From Acidobacteriota bacterium (GTDB lineage: Bacteria; Acidobacteriota; Terriglobia; Terriglobales; Acidobacteriaceae), in the NCBI GenBank assembly GCA_003223595.1, contig QHVR01000087.1, positions 1-5,929 on the forward strand: a stretch of DNA of 5,929 nt. Direction: 5' to 3'. Position 1 is the first letter of the stretch. The number at the start of each line of letters is the position of its first letter. Positions 1-5,273 of the stretch are shown piece by piece. The position numbers and the translations under genes are program-made. The notes beneath the pieces were generated by a model that worked only from the letters and a program-made list of their open reading frames with translations, had not been told where the DNA came from and ran no database searches.

Positions 1-260
1 TCGGTAGAGAGATTGGCCAGGGCTCCGGCCAAGTTCAACTTGTTTGGAACGACGGGAAGCTGGCGAATCTGGAGAGCCAGTTCCTTCGTGGTGCGTGCCC
101 GGACTGTATCGTCGAGTTTCCGCAGCCCTTTGATCTGATCGGCGATGGGCTGTTCCTGGGCGCTCCATACCGTCTTCTGTTGTGAGGAAAGAGGAATCGC
201 GAGAAAGAGGATGAGAATTGCAAGAAGAGAACGGGAGGGTGCGGAGTGCATAGACTGCAT
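1..260 (-). CDS. Secreted protein of unknown function, N-terminal part (runs off left edge)
   Basis: An open minus-strand frame starts at the ATG at 260 (MQSMHSAPSR...) or the in-frame ATG at 251 and stays open to the window edge, giving about 86 residues. An in-frame TGA lies about 30 bases upstream, so the start is in this short stretch. Neither ATG has a convincing Shine-Dalgarno sequence. Residues 4-26 form a basic then strongly hydrophobic stretch (SRSLLAILILFLAIPLSSQQ), a typical Sec signal peptide probably cut near the SSQQ. The visible mature part (AQEQPIADQIKGLRKLDD, then a charged helical stretch) has no motif I can name. Some secreted thioredoxin-fold proteins carry a helical N-terminal region like this, but the diagnostic part lies outside the window, so no function is assigned. 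It sits 47 bp after the DUF948-like gene on the same strand and could be its operon partner. Confidence 0.7.
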   Translation of the reverse strand, partial: MQSMHSAPSRSLLAILILFLAIPLSSQQKTVWSAQEQPIADQIKGLRKLDDTVRARTTKELALQIRQLPVVPNKLNLAGALANLST

Positions 261-307
261 GGCCTGGCTCAGCAAGATGGGGTGACGGGCTTCAGAAGAG
301 ATTCAAC

Positions 308-820
308 TCAGATGAACATTTCATCCTGAGGAACCGGGCGGCGCTCTCCGCGGCCGCCGTTTCTGCGGCCCCGCCCGAAAAAATACTCCAGCCCCACGGT
401 GATACCCTGCATCAATCCGGAGACTCGGCGAACGGGAGAGACGACGGTCCGCTGCACGATCTCGGTGGTTTGCTCGACGCGGTCCATGGTTCGAGTGAGC
501 ATTTCATCACCGCGAATAATCTGCAAGCGCGCCCGATCGACTACGTCGTTCACGGTGGCGTCGATGCGTTCCAGTTGGCCGCGCAGGACTGTCGTCGCGT
601 GTTCGGCATTGGCGACGATGGTGGTTACCTTGGGACGCACCTCCGTAAGTACTTCCTGCACTTGCTCCAGTGTGGGCAGGACTTTGGTCCGGACTTCACT
701 AGCCAGCGCTTCCATACGCTCGGTGCTCTTGCGCATGGTGAGGTACATACCCAGCAGCAGACCCGCCTGCAAGAGGATGGCAATCGCCGTCAGAGCAACG
801 AAGATCGTCAGCATATCCAT
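308..820 (-). CDS. DUF948-like membrane-anchored coiled-coil protein
   Basis: This is a 170-residue protein. Residues 3-26 (MLTIFVALTAIAILLQAGLL) form one N-terminal membrane helix. A long amphipathic, heptad-like region follows, about residues 30-135, with repeated EQVQEVLTEVRPKV-type segments. A short hydrophobic patch (SGLMQGITVGLEYFFGR) comes next, then a basic Arg/Gly-rich tail ending in QDEMFI. This layout matches the DUF948 (YoxC-like) family of small proteins anchored by an N-terminal helix, whose biochemical role is not known. The longest open frame starts at 874, but the ATG at 820 is preferred because GGAGG lies 7 nt upstream and the membrane helix then sits at the very N-terminus. 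The YtxH-like gene ends 65 bp upstream on the same strand. These two families often occur together, so an operon acting at the inner membrane, perhaps in envelope stress, is an inference. Membership rests on layout and resemblance, not on a catalytic motif. Confidence 0.82.
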   Translation of the reverse strand: MDMLTIFVALTAIAILLQAGLLLGMYLTMRKSTERMEALASEVRTKVLPTLEQVQEVLTEVRPKVTTIVANAEHATTVLRGQLERIDATVNDVVDRARLQIIRGDEMLTRTMDRVEQTTEIVQRTVVSPVRRVSGLMQGITVGLEYFFGRGRRNGGRGERRPVPQDEMFI

Positions 821-827
821 AGTTCTT

Positions 828-832
828 CCTCC
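828..832 (-). promoter_or_regulatory. Shine-Dalgarno that fixes the DUF948-like start
   Basis: On the minus strand GGAGG (within GAGGGAGGAAG) lies 7 nt before the ATG at 820. It rules out the longer open frame that begins at 874 and would add 18 Pro/Arg-rich residues ahead of the membrane helix. Confidence 0.8.
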
Positions 833-885
833 CTCAAGATTGCGAAGGGCCGCGCCCGGAGGGAGAACCGGCACGGACTCGAGGA

Positions 886-1197
886 CTACAGGTTCTTTCC
901 GGGTGCTGTTTCCGCCGTAGCTTCGTGATAGGCCTGGCGTCCGGCTTCGTACGCTTGCCGGAACTGCTCTTTCTGCTGAGTCACCTTCTCGCGGCCCTTA
1001 TCCGCCCACTGCGATGCCTGGTCGCGGGCTTCACGTGCGCGATTCTTCACAAACTCCCGGCCCTCTTCCGCTCTTGCCCGGATCGCGTCGCGCGTTTCGC
1101 TGCCCGCGCGCGGTGCGTATAGAACTCCTGCCAGCGCTCCTAGTCCGAGTCCCGCCAGAAACCATACGAAACTAGTGCCACTATCTCGATCAGACAT
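886..1197 (-). CDS. YtxH-like small membrane-anchored protein
   Basis: This 103-residue protein begins MSDRDSGTSF. Residues 9-27 (SFVWFLAGLGLGALAGVLYA) form a Gly/Ala-rich membrane helix, followed at once by APRAGSETRD. That is the 'YAP.sG.e.R' junction typical of the YtxH family (formerly annotated as gas-vesicle-like). The rest is a highly charged helix rich in Arg, Glu, Gln and Ala (EGREFVKNRAREARDQASQW and onward), likely cytoplasmic coiled coil. The open frame extends back to 1347, but that part has Cys-rich, atypical composition and no start signal. The ATG at 1197 has GGAGG 7 nt upstream and puts the helix at the N-terminus. YtxH proteins are general-stress-associated in Bacillus; no enzymatic function is known. 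It is probably cotranscribed with the DUF948-like gene downstream. Confidence 0.85.
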   Translation of the reverse strand: MSDRDSGTSFVWFLAGLGLGALAGVLYAPRAGSETRDAIRARAEEGREFVKNRAREARDQASQWADKGREKVTQQKEQFRQAYEAGRQAYHEATAETAPGKNL

Positions 1198-1204
1198 ATC
1201 AAAT

Positions 1205-1209
1205 CCTCC
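1205..1209 (-). promoter_or_regulatory. Shine-Dalgarno that fixes the YtxH-like start
   Basis: On the minus strand, GGAGG is followed by 7 nt and the ATG at 1197. It supports the short 103-residue product over the 153-residue open frame from 1347. Confidence 0.8.
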
Positions 1210-1292
1210 ACACTTAAACGTCTCATTGGATGGTACATCCTCTTCAGGGCAAAAGACAATTACACGGCATGCAGTACTCCGGGCAGGATTGT

Positions 1293-1312
1293 AAAACAGG
1301 CCCAAAATGGGC
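1293..1312 (-). terminator. Weak candidate terminator after secG
   Basis: Read on the minus strand, a short stem GCCCA-TTT-TGGGC (1300-1312) is followed by CTGTTTTAC. The 5-bp stem and short, interrupted T-run are poor for an intrinsic terminator. Its place, 64 bp past the secG stop and about 95 bp before the YtxH-like start, is sensible. The rest of the 178-bp gap (1198-1375) holds no gene I can support and no clear sigma70 promoter; a TACAAT-like -10 at about 1290 lacks a good -35. Confidence 0.2.
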
Positions 1313-1375
1313 AGGCTTCGGGCGCAAGACACGGCACAAACGGCCATGATTTAGCTCACGATGAGTAAACCGAAT

Positions 1376-1708
1376 CTACTTGGTGGGTGTGGTTGGCGCT
1401 GGATTCTGGGCCGGAGCGGGTTGGGTCTTAACTGGCTGCGACTTCAGACCCTGAAGCACAGAACCGGGTCCACCACGCTTGCTGACATACACCGACAATG
1501 TGATGGAGGTGATCATAAACGCTATAGCGGACCATGTAGTCGCCCTGGAAAGGGCACTGGCCGCGCCGCGCGGACCGAAAGCCGTCTGGCTGCCTTGTCC
1601 GCCGAAAGCTGCGGAGATGTCGCCGCTCTTCCCGCTCTGCAGCAGAACGACAATGATGATGAAGAAGCAAACCAGAATGTGAATCGCGACGATTAAGCCG
1701 TAAACCAT
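1376..1708 (-). CDS. secG: Preprotein translocase subunit SecG
   Basis: This 110-residue protein is the auxiliary subunit of the SecYEG channel in the inner membrane, which stimulates SecA-driven export. It has the family layout: a first membrane helix at residues 2-22 (VYGLIVAIHILVCFFIIIVV), then the hallmark loop LLQSGKSGDISAAFGGQGSQ and TAFGPRGAASALSRATTWSA, and a second helix at about 58-75 (WSAIAFMITSITLSVYVSKR). The tail after the second helix is Pro/Gln/Thr-rich (KTQPAPAQNPAPTTPTK), low in complexity, and typical of SecG proteins that vary in length. The ATG at 1708 is the natural start because the first helix begins at residue 2; AGGAAA lies 9 nt upstream. The gene follows tRNA-Leu(GAG) by 67 bp on the same strand with no convincing terminator between them, so cotranscription is possible. 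Confidence 0.95.
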   Translation of the reverse strand: MVYGLIVAIHILVCFFIIIVVLLQSGKSGDISAAFGGQGSQTAFGPRGAASALSRATTWSAIAFMITSITLSVYVSKRGGPGSVLQGLKSQPVKTQPAPAQNPAPTTPTK

Positions 1709-1726
1709 GTGCGTATGTTTCCTGCC

Positions 1727-1742
1727 GGTAGCCGGAGCTACC
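1727..1742 (-). other. Small hairpin in the secG 5' leader
   Basis: A perfect 6-bp inverted repeat, GGTAGC/GCTACC with a 4-nt loop, lies in the 67-bp tRNA-secG spacer, a few bases upstream of the AGGAAA ribosome-binding site of secG. No T-run follows on the minus strand, so it is not an intrinsic terminator. It could be a tRNA-processing boundary, a leader structure or chance. Confidence 0.35.
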
Positions 1743-1775
1743 TATGTTGGAATCTGTTGCTGACGAAAAAATTCA

Positions 1776-1860
1776 TGGTGCGGACGGGGGGATTTGAACC
1801 CCCACGCCTTTCGGCGCCACCCCCTCAAGATGGTGTGTCTGCCAGTTCCACCACTTCCGC
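1776..1860 (-). tRNA. tRNA-Leu (anticodon GAG), CCA encoded
   Basis: Read on the minus strand, this is an 85-nt class II tRNA. The acceptor 5' strand GCGGAAG starts at 1860 and the 3' strand CGTCCGC is followed by discriminator A and an encoded CCA (1778-1776). The D-arm reads GTGGAACTGGCAGACAC. The anticodon stem CCATC/GGTGG encloses the loop TTGAGGG with anticodon GAG (reads CTC/CTT codons). The long variable arm has a CGCC-GAAA-GGCG stem-loop, and the T-arm is GGGGG-TTCAAAT-CCCCC. The long variable arm, A73 and overall resemblance to E. coli leuU identify leucine. One oddity is that acceptor position A6 faces G67, a mismatch. The tRNA lies upstream of secG on the same strand. Confidence 0.96.
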
Positions 1861-1959
1861 TCTGAAACCAATAACTTAGCCAAGGCACCTGCTAGCAATC
1901 GAAGTCCAAGCGCCGTCTTAGAACTACTTAAAAAGGGGTTGCCGCAGCTGTACCCAAAT

Positions 1960-1990
1960 ATTGTACTCGATAATCTTCCTTCAGAGTCAA
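1960..1990 (-). promoter_or_regulatory. Candidate sigma70-type promoter for tRNA-Leu/secG
   Basis: On the minus strand TTGACT (1990-1985) and TACAAT (1965-1960) each match the consensus at five of six positions, but the spacer is 19 bp, longer than ideal. A transcript would start near 1953, about 90 nt before the tRNA 5' end. The site overlaps the region where the divergent L,D-transpeptidase promoter is expected. Confidence 0.35.
1969..1974 (+). promoter_or_regulatory. Candidate -10 element for the L,D-transpeptidase gene
   Basis: GATAAT matches the TATAAT consensus at five of six positions and lies about 65 bp before the chosen ATG at 2039, giving a leader of about 58 nt. No good -35 is seen at 17 bp (TTGCCG at 1939-1944 is 24 bp away), so support is weak. 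Confidence 0.25.
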
Positions 1991-2038
1991 TTGGCGAACG
2001 TCAACGGTTCCTGGTCATATCGCTTTACACTGGTCCTG

Positions 2039-2848
2039 ATGGACTCTGCCTGCTTGCTCCTCTGCCTTCTTCCTTTCGTGGCCTGGAGTGTGTCTGCTAA
2101 GGGAGGCGCCGATACATCCGATGTTCTGTCGCACTCCAGTCAGATGATCGTGGTCACTACTTCAAACTGGAACGCGGTCGAAGGACGGTTGCAGCGATAT
2201 GAGCGCTCCGGTACCCAGGAAACCTGGCATCCCGTGGGCGAGCCGATCTCTATTGTAGTCGGCAAAAACGGCATGGGCTGGGGCATCGGCCTCAGGGCGG
2301 GCGATGATTCCACTGTCCGGATCGCATCCGACCCGGTCAAGAGAGAAGGAGATGTCAAGTCGCCCGCGGGCGTATTCGCGCTAGGGACCGCATTTGGCTA
2401 CGCTTCTGAGCCACTGCGCGGACTGAAGATGCAGTACCTGAACCTGAACCCATCCACGGAATGCGTCGACGACCCAGGCTCGAAGCACTACAACCGTATC
2501 GTGGACCGTTCCGTAGTCGCCCCCGACTGGAATAGCTCGGAGCACATGCGTGACGTCGGGGAGTCTTACCGATGGGGAATCGTAGTCGATCACAATGGGA
2601 TCGTCGCGGGGGCCAACGCCAATCCGCCGGAGCCGGGAGGCGGGTCATGCGTCTTCCTGCATATTTGGCATAGCAACAGCCAAGGCACGGCTGGATGCAC
2701 TGCCATGTCACAAAGCGAACTGGAGAGATTGCTTGTTTGGCTTGATCCAGCGCGTAAGCCCTTGTTGGTGCAACTACCCAAGCCGGCCTATGAACGGTTG
2801 ATCGATCGCTGGAAACTGCCGGAATTCATTAAAGCTCCTCCGCGTTGA
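2039..2848 (+). CDS. Exported L,D-transpeptidase-like protein (YkuD domain, COG3786 type)
   Basis: This 269-residue protein starts with a signal peptide (MDSACLLLCLLPFVAWSVSA, cleavage likely just after SA-KGG). The domain spans about residues 37-240. It begins with MIVVTTSNWNAVEGRLQRYE and continues through KSPAGVFALGTAFGY and ECVDDPGSKHYNRIVD. The catalytic segment is CVFLHIWHSNSQGTAGCTAM, with the presumed catalytic His208 and nucleophile Cys220. The CVDD..s..YN stretch and the H-x(11)-C spacing fit the COG3786 subgroup of the L,D-transpeptidase catalytic family (YkuD). YkuD enzymes act in the periplasm on peptidoglycan stem peptides, forming 3-3 cross-links or attaching proteins; for this subgroup the exact reaction is less certain. 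The frame is open back to a TTG at 1961, but the ATG at 2039 places the signal peptide at the N-terminus. Neither has a clear ribosome-binding site. It converges on the dipeptidase gene with a 15-bp gap. Confidence 0.88.
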   Translation: MDSACLLLCLLPFVAWSVSAKGGADTSDVLSHSSQMIVVTTSNWNAVEGRLQRYERSGTQETWHPVGEPISIVVGKNGMGWGIGLRAGDDSTVRIASDPVKREGDVKSPAGVFALGTAFGYASEPLRGLKMQYLNLNPSTECVDDPGSKHYNRIVDRSVVAPDWNSSEHMRDVGESYRWGIVVDHNGIVAGANANPPEPGGGSCVFLHIWHSNSQGTAGCTAMSQSELERLLVWLDPARKPLLVQLPKPAYERLIDRWKLPEFIKAPPR

Positions 2849-2863
2849 GCTGCAACAAACATC

Positions 2864-3604
2864 TCACTGTCCGAGATCTTCGAACTTTACATTCAGGATT
2901 GGGTACTGTTTCCAATCCTTGTAGTCGAAGTGCCACCACTCCTGCGGGTAAACCGTGAAACCCTGTTTCTCCATGGCTTGGCGGAGAAGGGCACGGCGAG
3001 CGCGCTCATCGGCGGTACCCCCGGCATAGTCGGCAAAGGAGCGATTGCTCATTTCGTCGTAGCCACTGGGCATCTTCACTTCCTCACCCGTTTTCAAGTC
3101 ATACAGCGACAGATCCACAGCGCATCCACGATTATGTCTGGAACCTTCAGCAGGATCAGCGACAAAAATCTTTTTATCGGCTGGCGTGGCATCCCAGAAG
3201 ATTTTCGTGACGTACCAGGGCCGGTAGCCATCGTGGATGATCAAACCGTATCCCTGAGCGTTGAGTTCGCGATGGGCACGAAGCAAGGCTTCTGCCGCTG
3301 GCCGCTGCAGGAAGGCGCGGGCCTGCGTATATACGGGCGTTCCAAGAAAATTGTTCGAAGTGGCATAGCGGATGTCGAGCTTGATGCTGGGATCGAGCTT
3401 GACCAGCTCCAGCAGATTCGGTTTGAGGAACGTTCCTTGCTCGCGTGGTGGCTGCGCTTTGAAAGCTTCTGCGCGCAATTCCTCCACCGGACGTTGAGGA
3501 GTGATGCGAAAGCTCGCCTCTTGCGCGGAACCCAGCTGCAGCAGAACGAGAATTAACCCACAGAGACGAAGATTGATGCTTTGCAAAAAAGTCGTCGGTC
3601 TCAT
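2864..3604 (-). CDS. Secreted D-alanyl-D-alanine dipeptidase (VanX/DdpX family, M15D)
   Basis: This 246-residue zinc peptidase is predicted to split D-Ala-D-Ala. A signal peptide covers residues 1-27 (NLRLCGLILVLLQLGSA, cut before QE). After a linker comes the M15D core: LDIRYATSNNFLGTPVY at 76-92 and HDGYRPW at 124-130 with the conserved Arg128. SRHNRGCAVDLSL at 155-167 supplies zinc ligands His157 and Asp164. EWWHFDY at 222-228 supplies the catalytic Glu222 and zinc ligand His225. The His-x6-Asp and Glu-x2-His spacing equals that of VanX (H116/D123, E181/H184). VanX of glycopeptide resistance is cytosolic, but the signal peptide here points to the periplasm, as in Salmonella PcgL, so peptide salvage or wall remodelling is likelier than vancomycin resistance. 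No vanH or vanA ligase is nearby. It converges with the L,D-transpeptidase gene and is divergent from the MATE gene. Confidence 0.93.
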   Translation of the reverse strand: MRPTTFLQSINLRLCGLILVLLQLGSAQEASFRITPQRPVEELRAEAFKAQPPREQGTFLKPNLLELVKLDPSIKLDIRYATSNNFLGTPVYTQARAFLQRPAAEALLRAHRELNAQGYGLIIHDGYRPWYVTKIFWDATPADKKIFVADPAEGSRHNRGCAVDLSLYDLKTGEEVKMPSGYDEMSNRSFADYAGGTADERARRALLRQAMEKQGFTVYPQEWWHFDYKDWKQYPILNVKFEDLGQ

Positions 3605-3625
3605 TGTCGATAACCGTTCGCGCTG

Positions 3626-3653
3626 AATGTATCACGCGGACTTCAAAGGACAA
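3626..3653 (-). promoter_or_regulatory. Candidate sigma70-type promoter for the dipeptidase gene
   Basis: On the minus strand TTGTCC (3653-3648) and TACATT (3631-3626) each match four of six consensus bases with a 16-bp spacer. A transcript would begin near 3619, about 15 nt before the ATG at 3604. No strong ribosome-binding site is seen in that short leader. Confidence 0.3.
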
Positions 3654-3715
3654 TCGCACTTTGCTCGACTGGGAGAGCCTGAGAGGCTGTGGCTACGCGT
3701 CATTTGTTCTGTTGT

Positions 3716-3745
3716 TTGATGGTGCACGGCGCTTTTCGGCATAAT
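3716..3745 (+). promoter_or_regulatory. Candidate promoter for the MATE gene, almost on its ATG
   Basis: TTGATG (3716-3721) and CATAAT (3740-3745) match four and five of six consensus bases with an 18-bp spacer. A start of transcription about 7 nt downstream falls at 3751-3753, two to four bases before the ATG at 3755. This implies a nearly leaderless mRNA and would explain the missing ribosome-binding site. Confidence 0.4.
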
Positions 3746-3754
3746 GACCATCCC

Positions 3755-5128
3755 ATGTCGTCGCTTCGTGCACTCCAGAACGAGTTTCGGCCGACACTGC
3801 GGTTGGCCTTGCCGCTGGTGCTTGCCGAGATCGGCTGGATGACCATGGGAGTGGTTGACACGATCATGGTCGGCCGGCTTCCCAACAGCGCTGTGGCCAT
3901 CGGCGCCACGGGCCTCGGCCAAAGCCTGTACAACATTGTGGCAATTTTTGGCGCGGGCTTGCTGCTCGGGCTGGATACTTTCGTCGCGCAAGCACACGGC
4001 CGCGAGGACATGCAGGACGCGCGCCATTCCCTGGTTAACGGATTCTTTCTCGCGATTGCTTTGACGCCACTGCTCATGCTCCTGATTTCCTTCTGGCCGA
4101 CAGCGATGCACCGCTTTGGAGTGAGCGGCGAACTGGTCGAGCCCATGCGGCCTTTCTTAACTGCGCTGAACTGGGGAACACTGCCCCTGCTGTGCTATTT
4201 CGGGCTGCGGAGGTATCTGCAGGCAGTCACGGTGGTGCATCCCATCATGTTCGCGCTCGTTTCGGCGAACCTGGTCAACTTCGTCGGCAACTGGGCTTTG
4301 ATCTACGGCCACCTCGGATTTCCGGCGATGGGTATCACCGGATCGGGATGGTCCACCTGTTTCGCGCGCATCTACATGGCGCTGGTCATGCTCGCCACGG
4401 TGGTCTATGTGGAGCGGAAACGAGACCGGTCGGAGTGGATGGGCGAGATCGCACTCGACCTGCGCCGCGTCTGGCAACTGCTCGCGCTCGGTGCTCCCGC
4501 CGCGACGCAGATTTTGCTCGAAATCGGAGCCTTCTCCGGCGCGACGGCACTGTGCGCGAAGCTCGGACCTGTACCGCTTTCCGGCCACGAGATCGCACTC
4601 AACTGCGCTGCTTTCACTTTCATGGTTCCGCTGGGCATCAGTTCCGCAGCGGCGGTCCGCGTTGGCCAGGAGATCGGGCGCGGCGATCCCGGCAAAGCCC
4701 ACCTGGCCGGATGGTCAGCCGTTCTGCTGGGTGCCGGATTTATGTCGTGCACGGGACTGCTCTTTCTGCTTCTGCCCAGACCGATCGCCCGCATCTTTAG
4801 TCCGGACCCGATTGTGATTCGAGTCGGCGCCCGGTTGTTGATGGTCGCTGCCGTGTTCCAGTTATTTGACGGCGTGCAGACAGTTGCTACCGGTGCCCTG
4901 CGCGGCAGTGGGGATACGCGCACTCCCATGCTGGCCAATCTCGTGGCCTACTGGTTCATCGGCCTTCCCGCTGGCTCCGTGCTCTGCTTCTACTTCGGAT
5001 GGGGAGCATTGGGCATCTGGATTGGGCTTTGCACTGGACTGATACTGATAGGTCTCGCGCTACTCTGGACGTGGCACACTCGCCTGCGATCGGAGGCGTT
5101 CGCACCCGTTAAGGCGAGTGTCGAGTAG
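3755..5128 (+). CDS. MATE family multidrug/Na+ (or H+) antiporter, NorM-like
   Basis: This 457-residue inner-membrane protein has about twelve hydrophobic segments and matches the usual 440-470 residue length of MATE exporters, which expel cationic drugs or metabolites against Na+ or H+ entry. Family hallmarks are visible: MTMGVVDTIMVGRLPNSAVA in helix 1, IFGAGLLLGLDTFVAQAHG in helix 2, GITGSGWST, and the C-lobe FQLFDGVQTVATGALRGSGD followed by TRTPMLANLVAYWFIGLPAG. Asp35, Glu257 and Asp372 align by context with the D36, E255 and D371 cation-site residues of Vibrio NorM. The two-lobe repeat is evident. The open frame extends back to a GTG at 3689, but MSSLRALQNEFRPTLRLALP at 3755 gives the normal short N-terminus. 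An ATG at 3719 is also in frame. No Shine-Dalgarno precedes 3755. The substrate cannot be told from the sequence. Confidence 0.95.
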   Translation: MSSLRALQNEFRPTLRLALPLVLAEIGWMTMGVVDTIMVGRLPNSAVAIGATGLGQSLYNIVAIFGAGLLLGLDTFVAQAHGREDMQDARHSLVNGFFLAIALTPLLMLLISFWPTAMHRFGVSGELVEPMRPFLTALNWGTLPLLCYFGLRRYLQAVTVVHPIMFALVSANLVNFVGNWALIYGHLGFPAMGITGSGWSTCFARIYMALVMLATVVYVERKRDRSEWMGEIALDLRRVWQLLALGAPAATQILLEIGAFSGATALCAKLGPVPLSGHEIALNCAAFTFMVPLGISSAAAVRVGQEIGRGDPGKAHLAGWSAVLLGAGFMSCTGLLFLLLPRPIARIFSPDPIVIRVGARLLMVAAVFQLFDGVQTVATGALRGSGDTRTPMLANLVAYWFIGLPAGSVLCFYFGWGALGIWIGLCTGLILIGLALLWTWHTRLRSEAFAPVKASVE

Positions 5129-5209
5129 CAATACAGTTGGCCAGCAGCAGAAACTCTCCAGCAAACCTGCCCGGACCAGTGGGTTCCGGACTACATGGTT
5201 CGTGGCCAC

Positions 5210-5239
5210 AAAAAAAGGCCGGGTTCCCGGAACCCGGCC
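5210..5239 (-). terminator. Strong intrinsic terminator of isocitrate lyase
   Basis: A perfect 10-bp inverted repeat GGCCGGGTTC/GAACCCGGCC (5217-5226 and 5230-5239) with a 3-nt loop is followed on the minus strand by seven T residues (A-run 5210-5216). It lies 34 nt past the aceA stop codon. On the plus strand no T-run follows the stem, so it is at best a poor terminator for the MATE transcript. The rest of the 145-bp gap 5129-5273 shows no gene. Confidence 0.93.
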
Positions 5240-5273
5240 CCTTCCGCAGCATGAGCTTGCTTTGCTGCGAACG

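Noticed and set aside
399..928. Two long plus-strand open frames (173 and 152 codons) opposite the DUF948-like gene
   Set aside because: They are antisense shadows: Ser/Arg/Thr- or His/Gln-rich with no domain, and the minus strand has a clear membrane helix, coiled coil and GGAGG-led start.
1198..1347. N-terminal 50-residue extension of the YtxH-like protein
   Set aside because: The stretch is Cys-rich with no helix pattern, and a good GGAGG sits just before the internal ATG at 1197.
2864..3604. Part of a vancomycin-resistance (van) cluster
   Set aside because: Only the VanX-like gene is present. There is no VanH, VanA-type ligase or VanRS in the window, and the protein carries a signal peptide.
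4157..4938. Long minus- and plus-strand open frames inside the MATE gene
   Set aside because: Their products are Arg/Ser/Pro-rich with no family features, while the overlapping MATE frame has conserved motifs along its whole length.
5171..5189. Possible terminator hairpin after the MATE gene (CCGGA...TCCGG)
   Set aside because: The stem is only 5-7 bp with a bulge, and no T-run follows on the plus strand.
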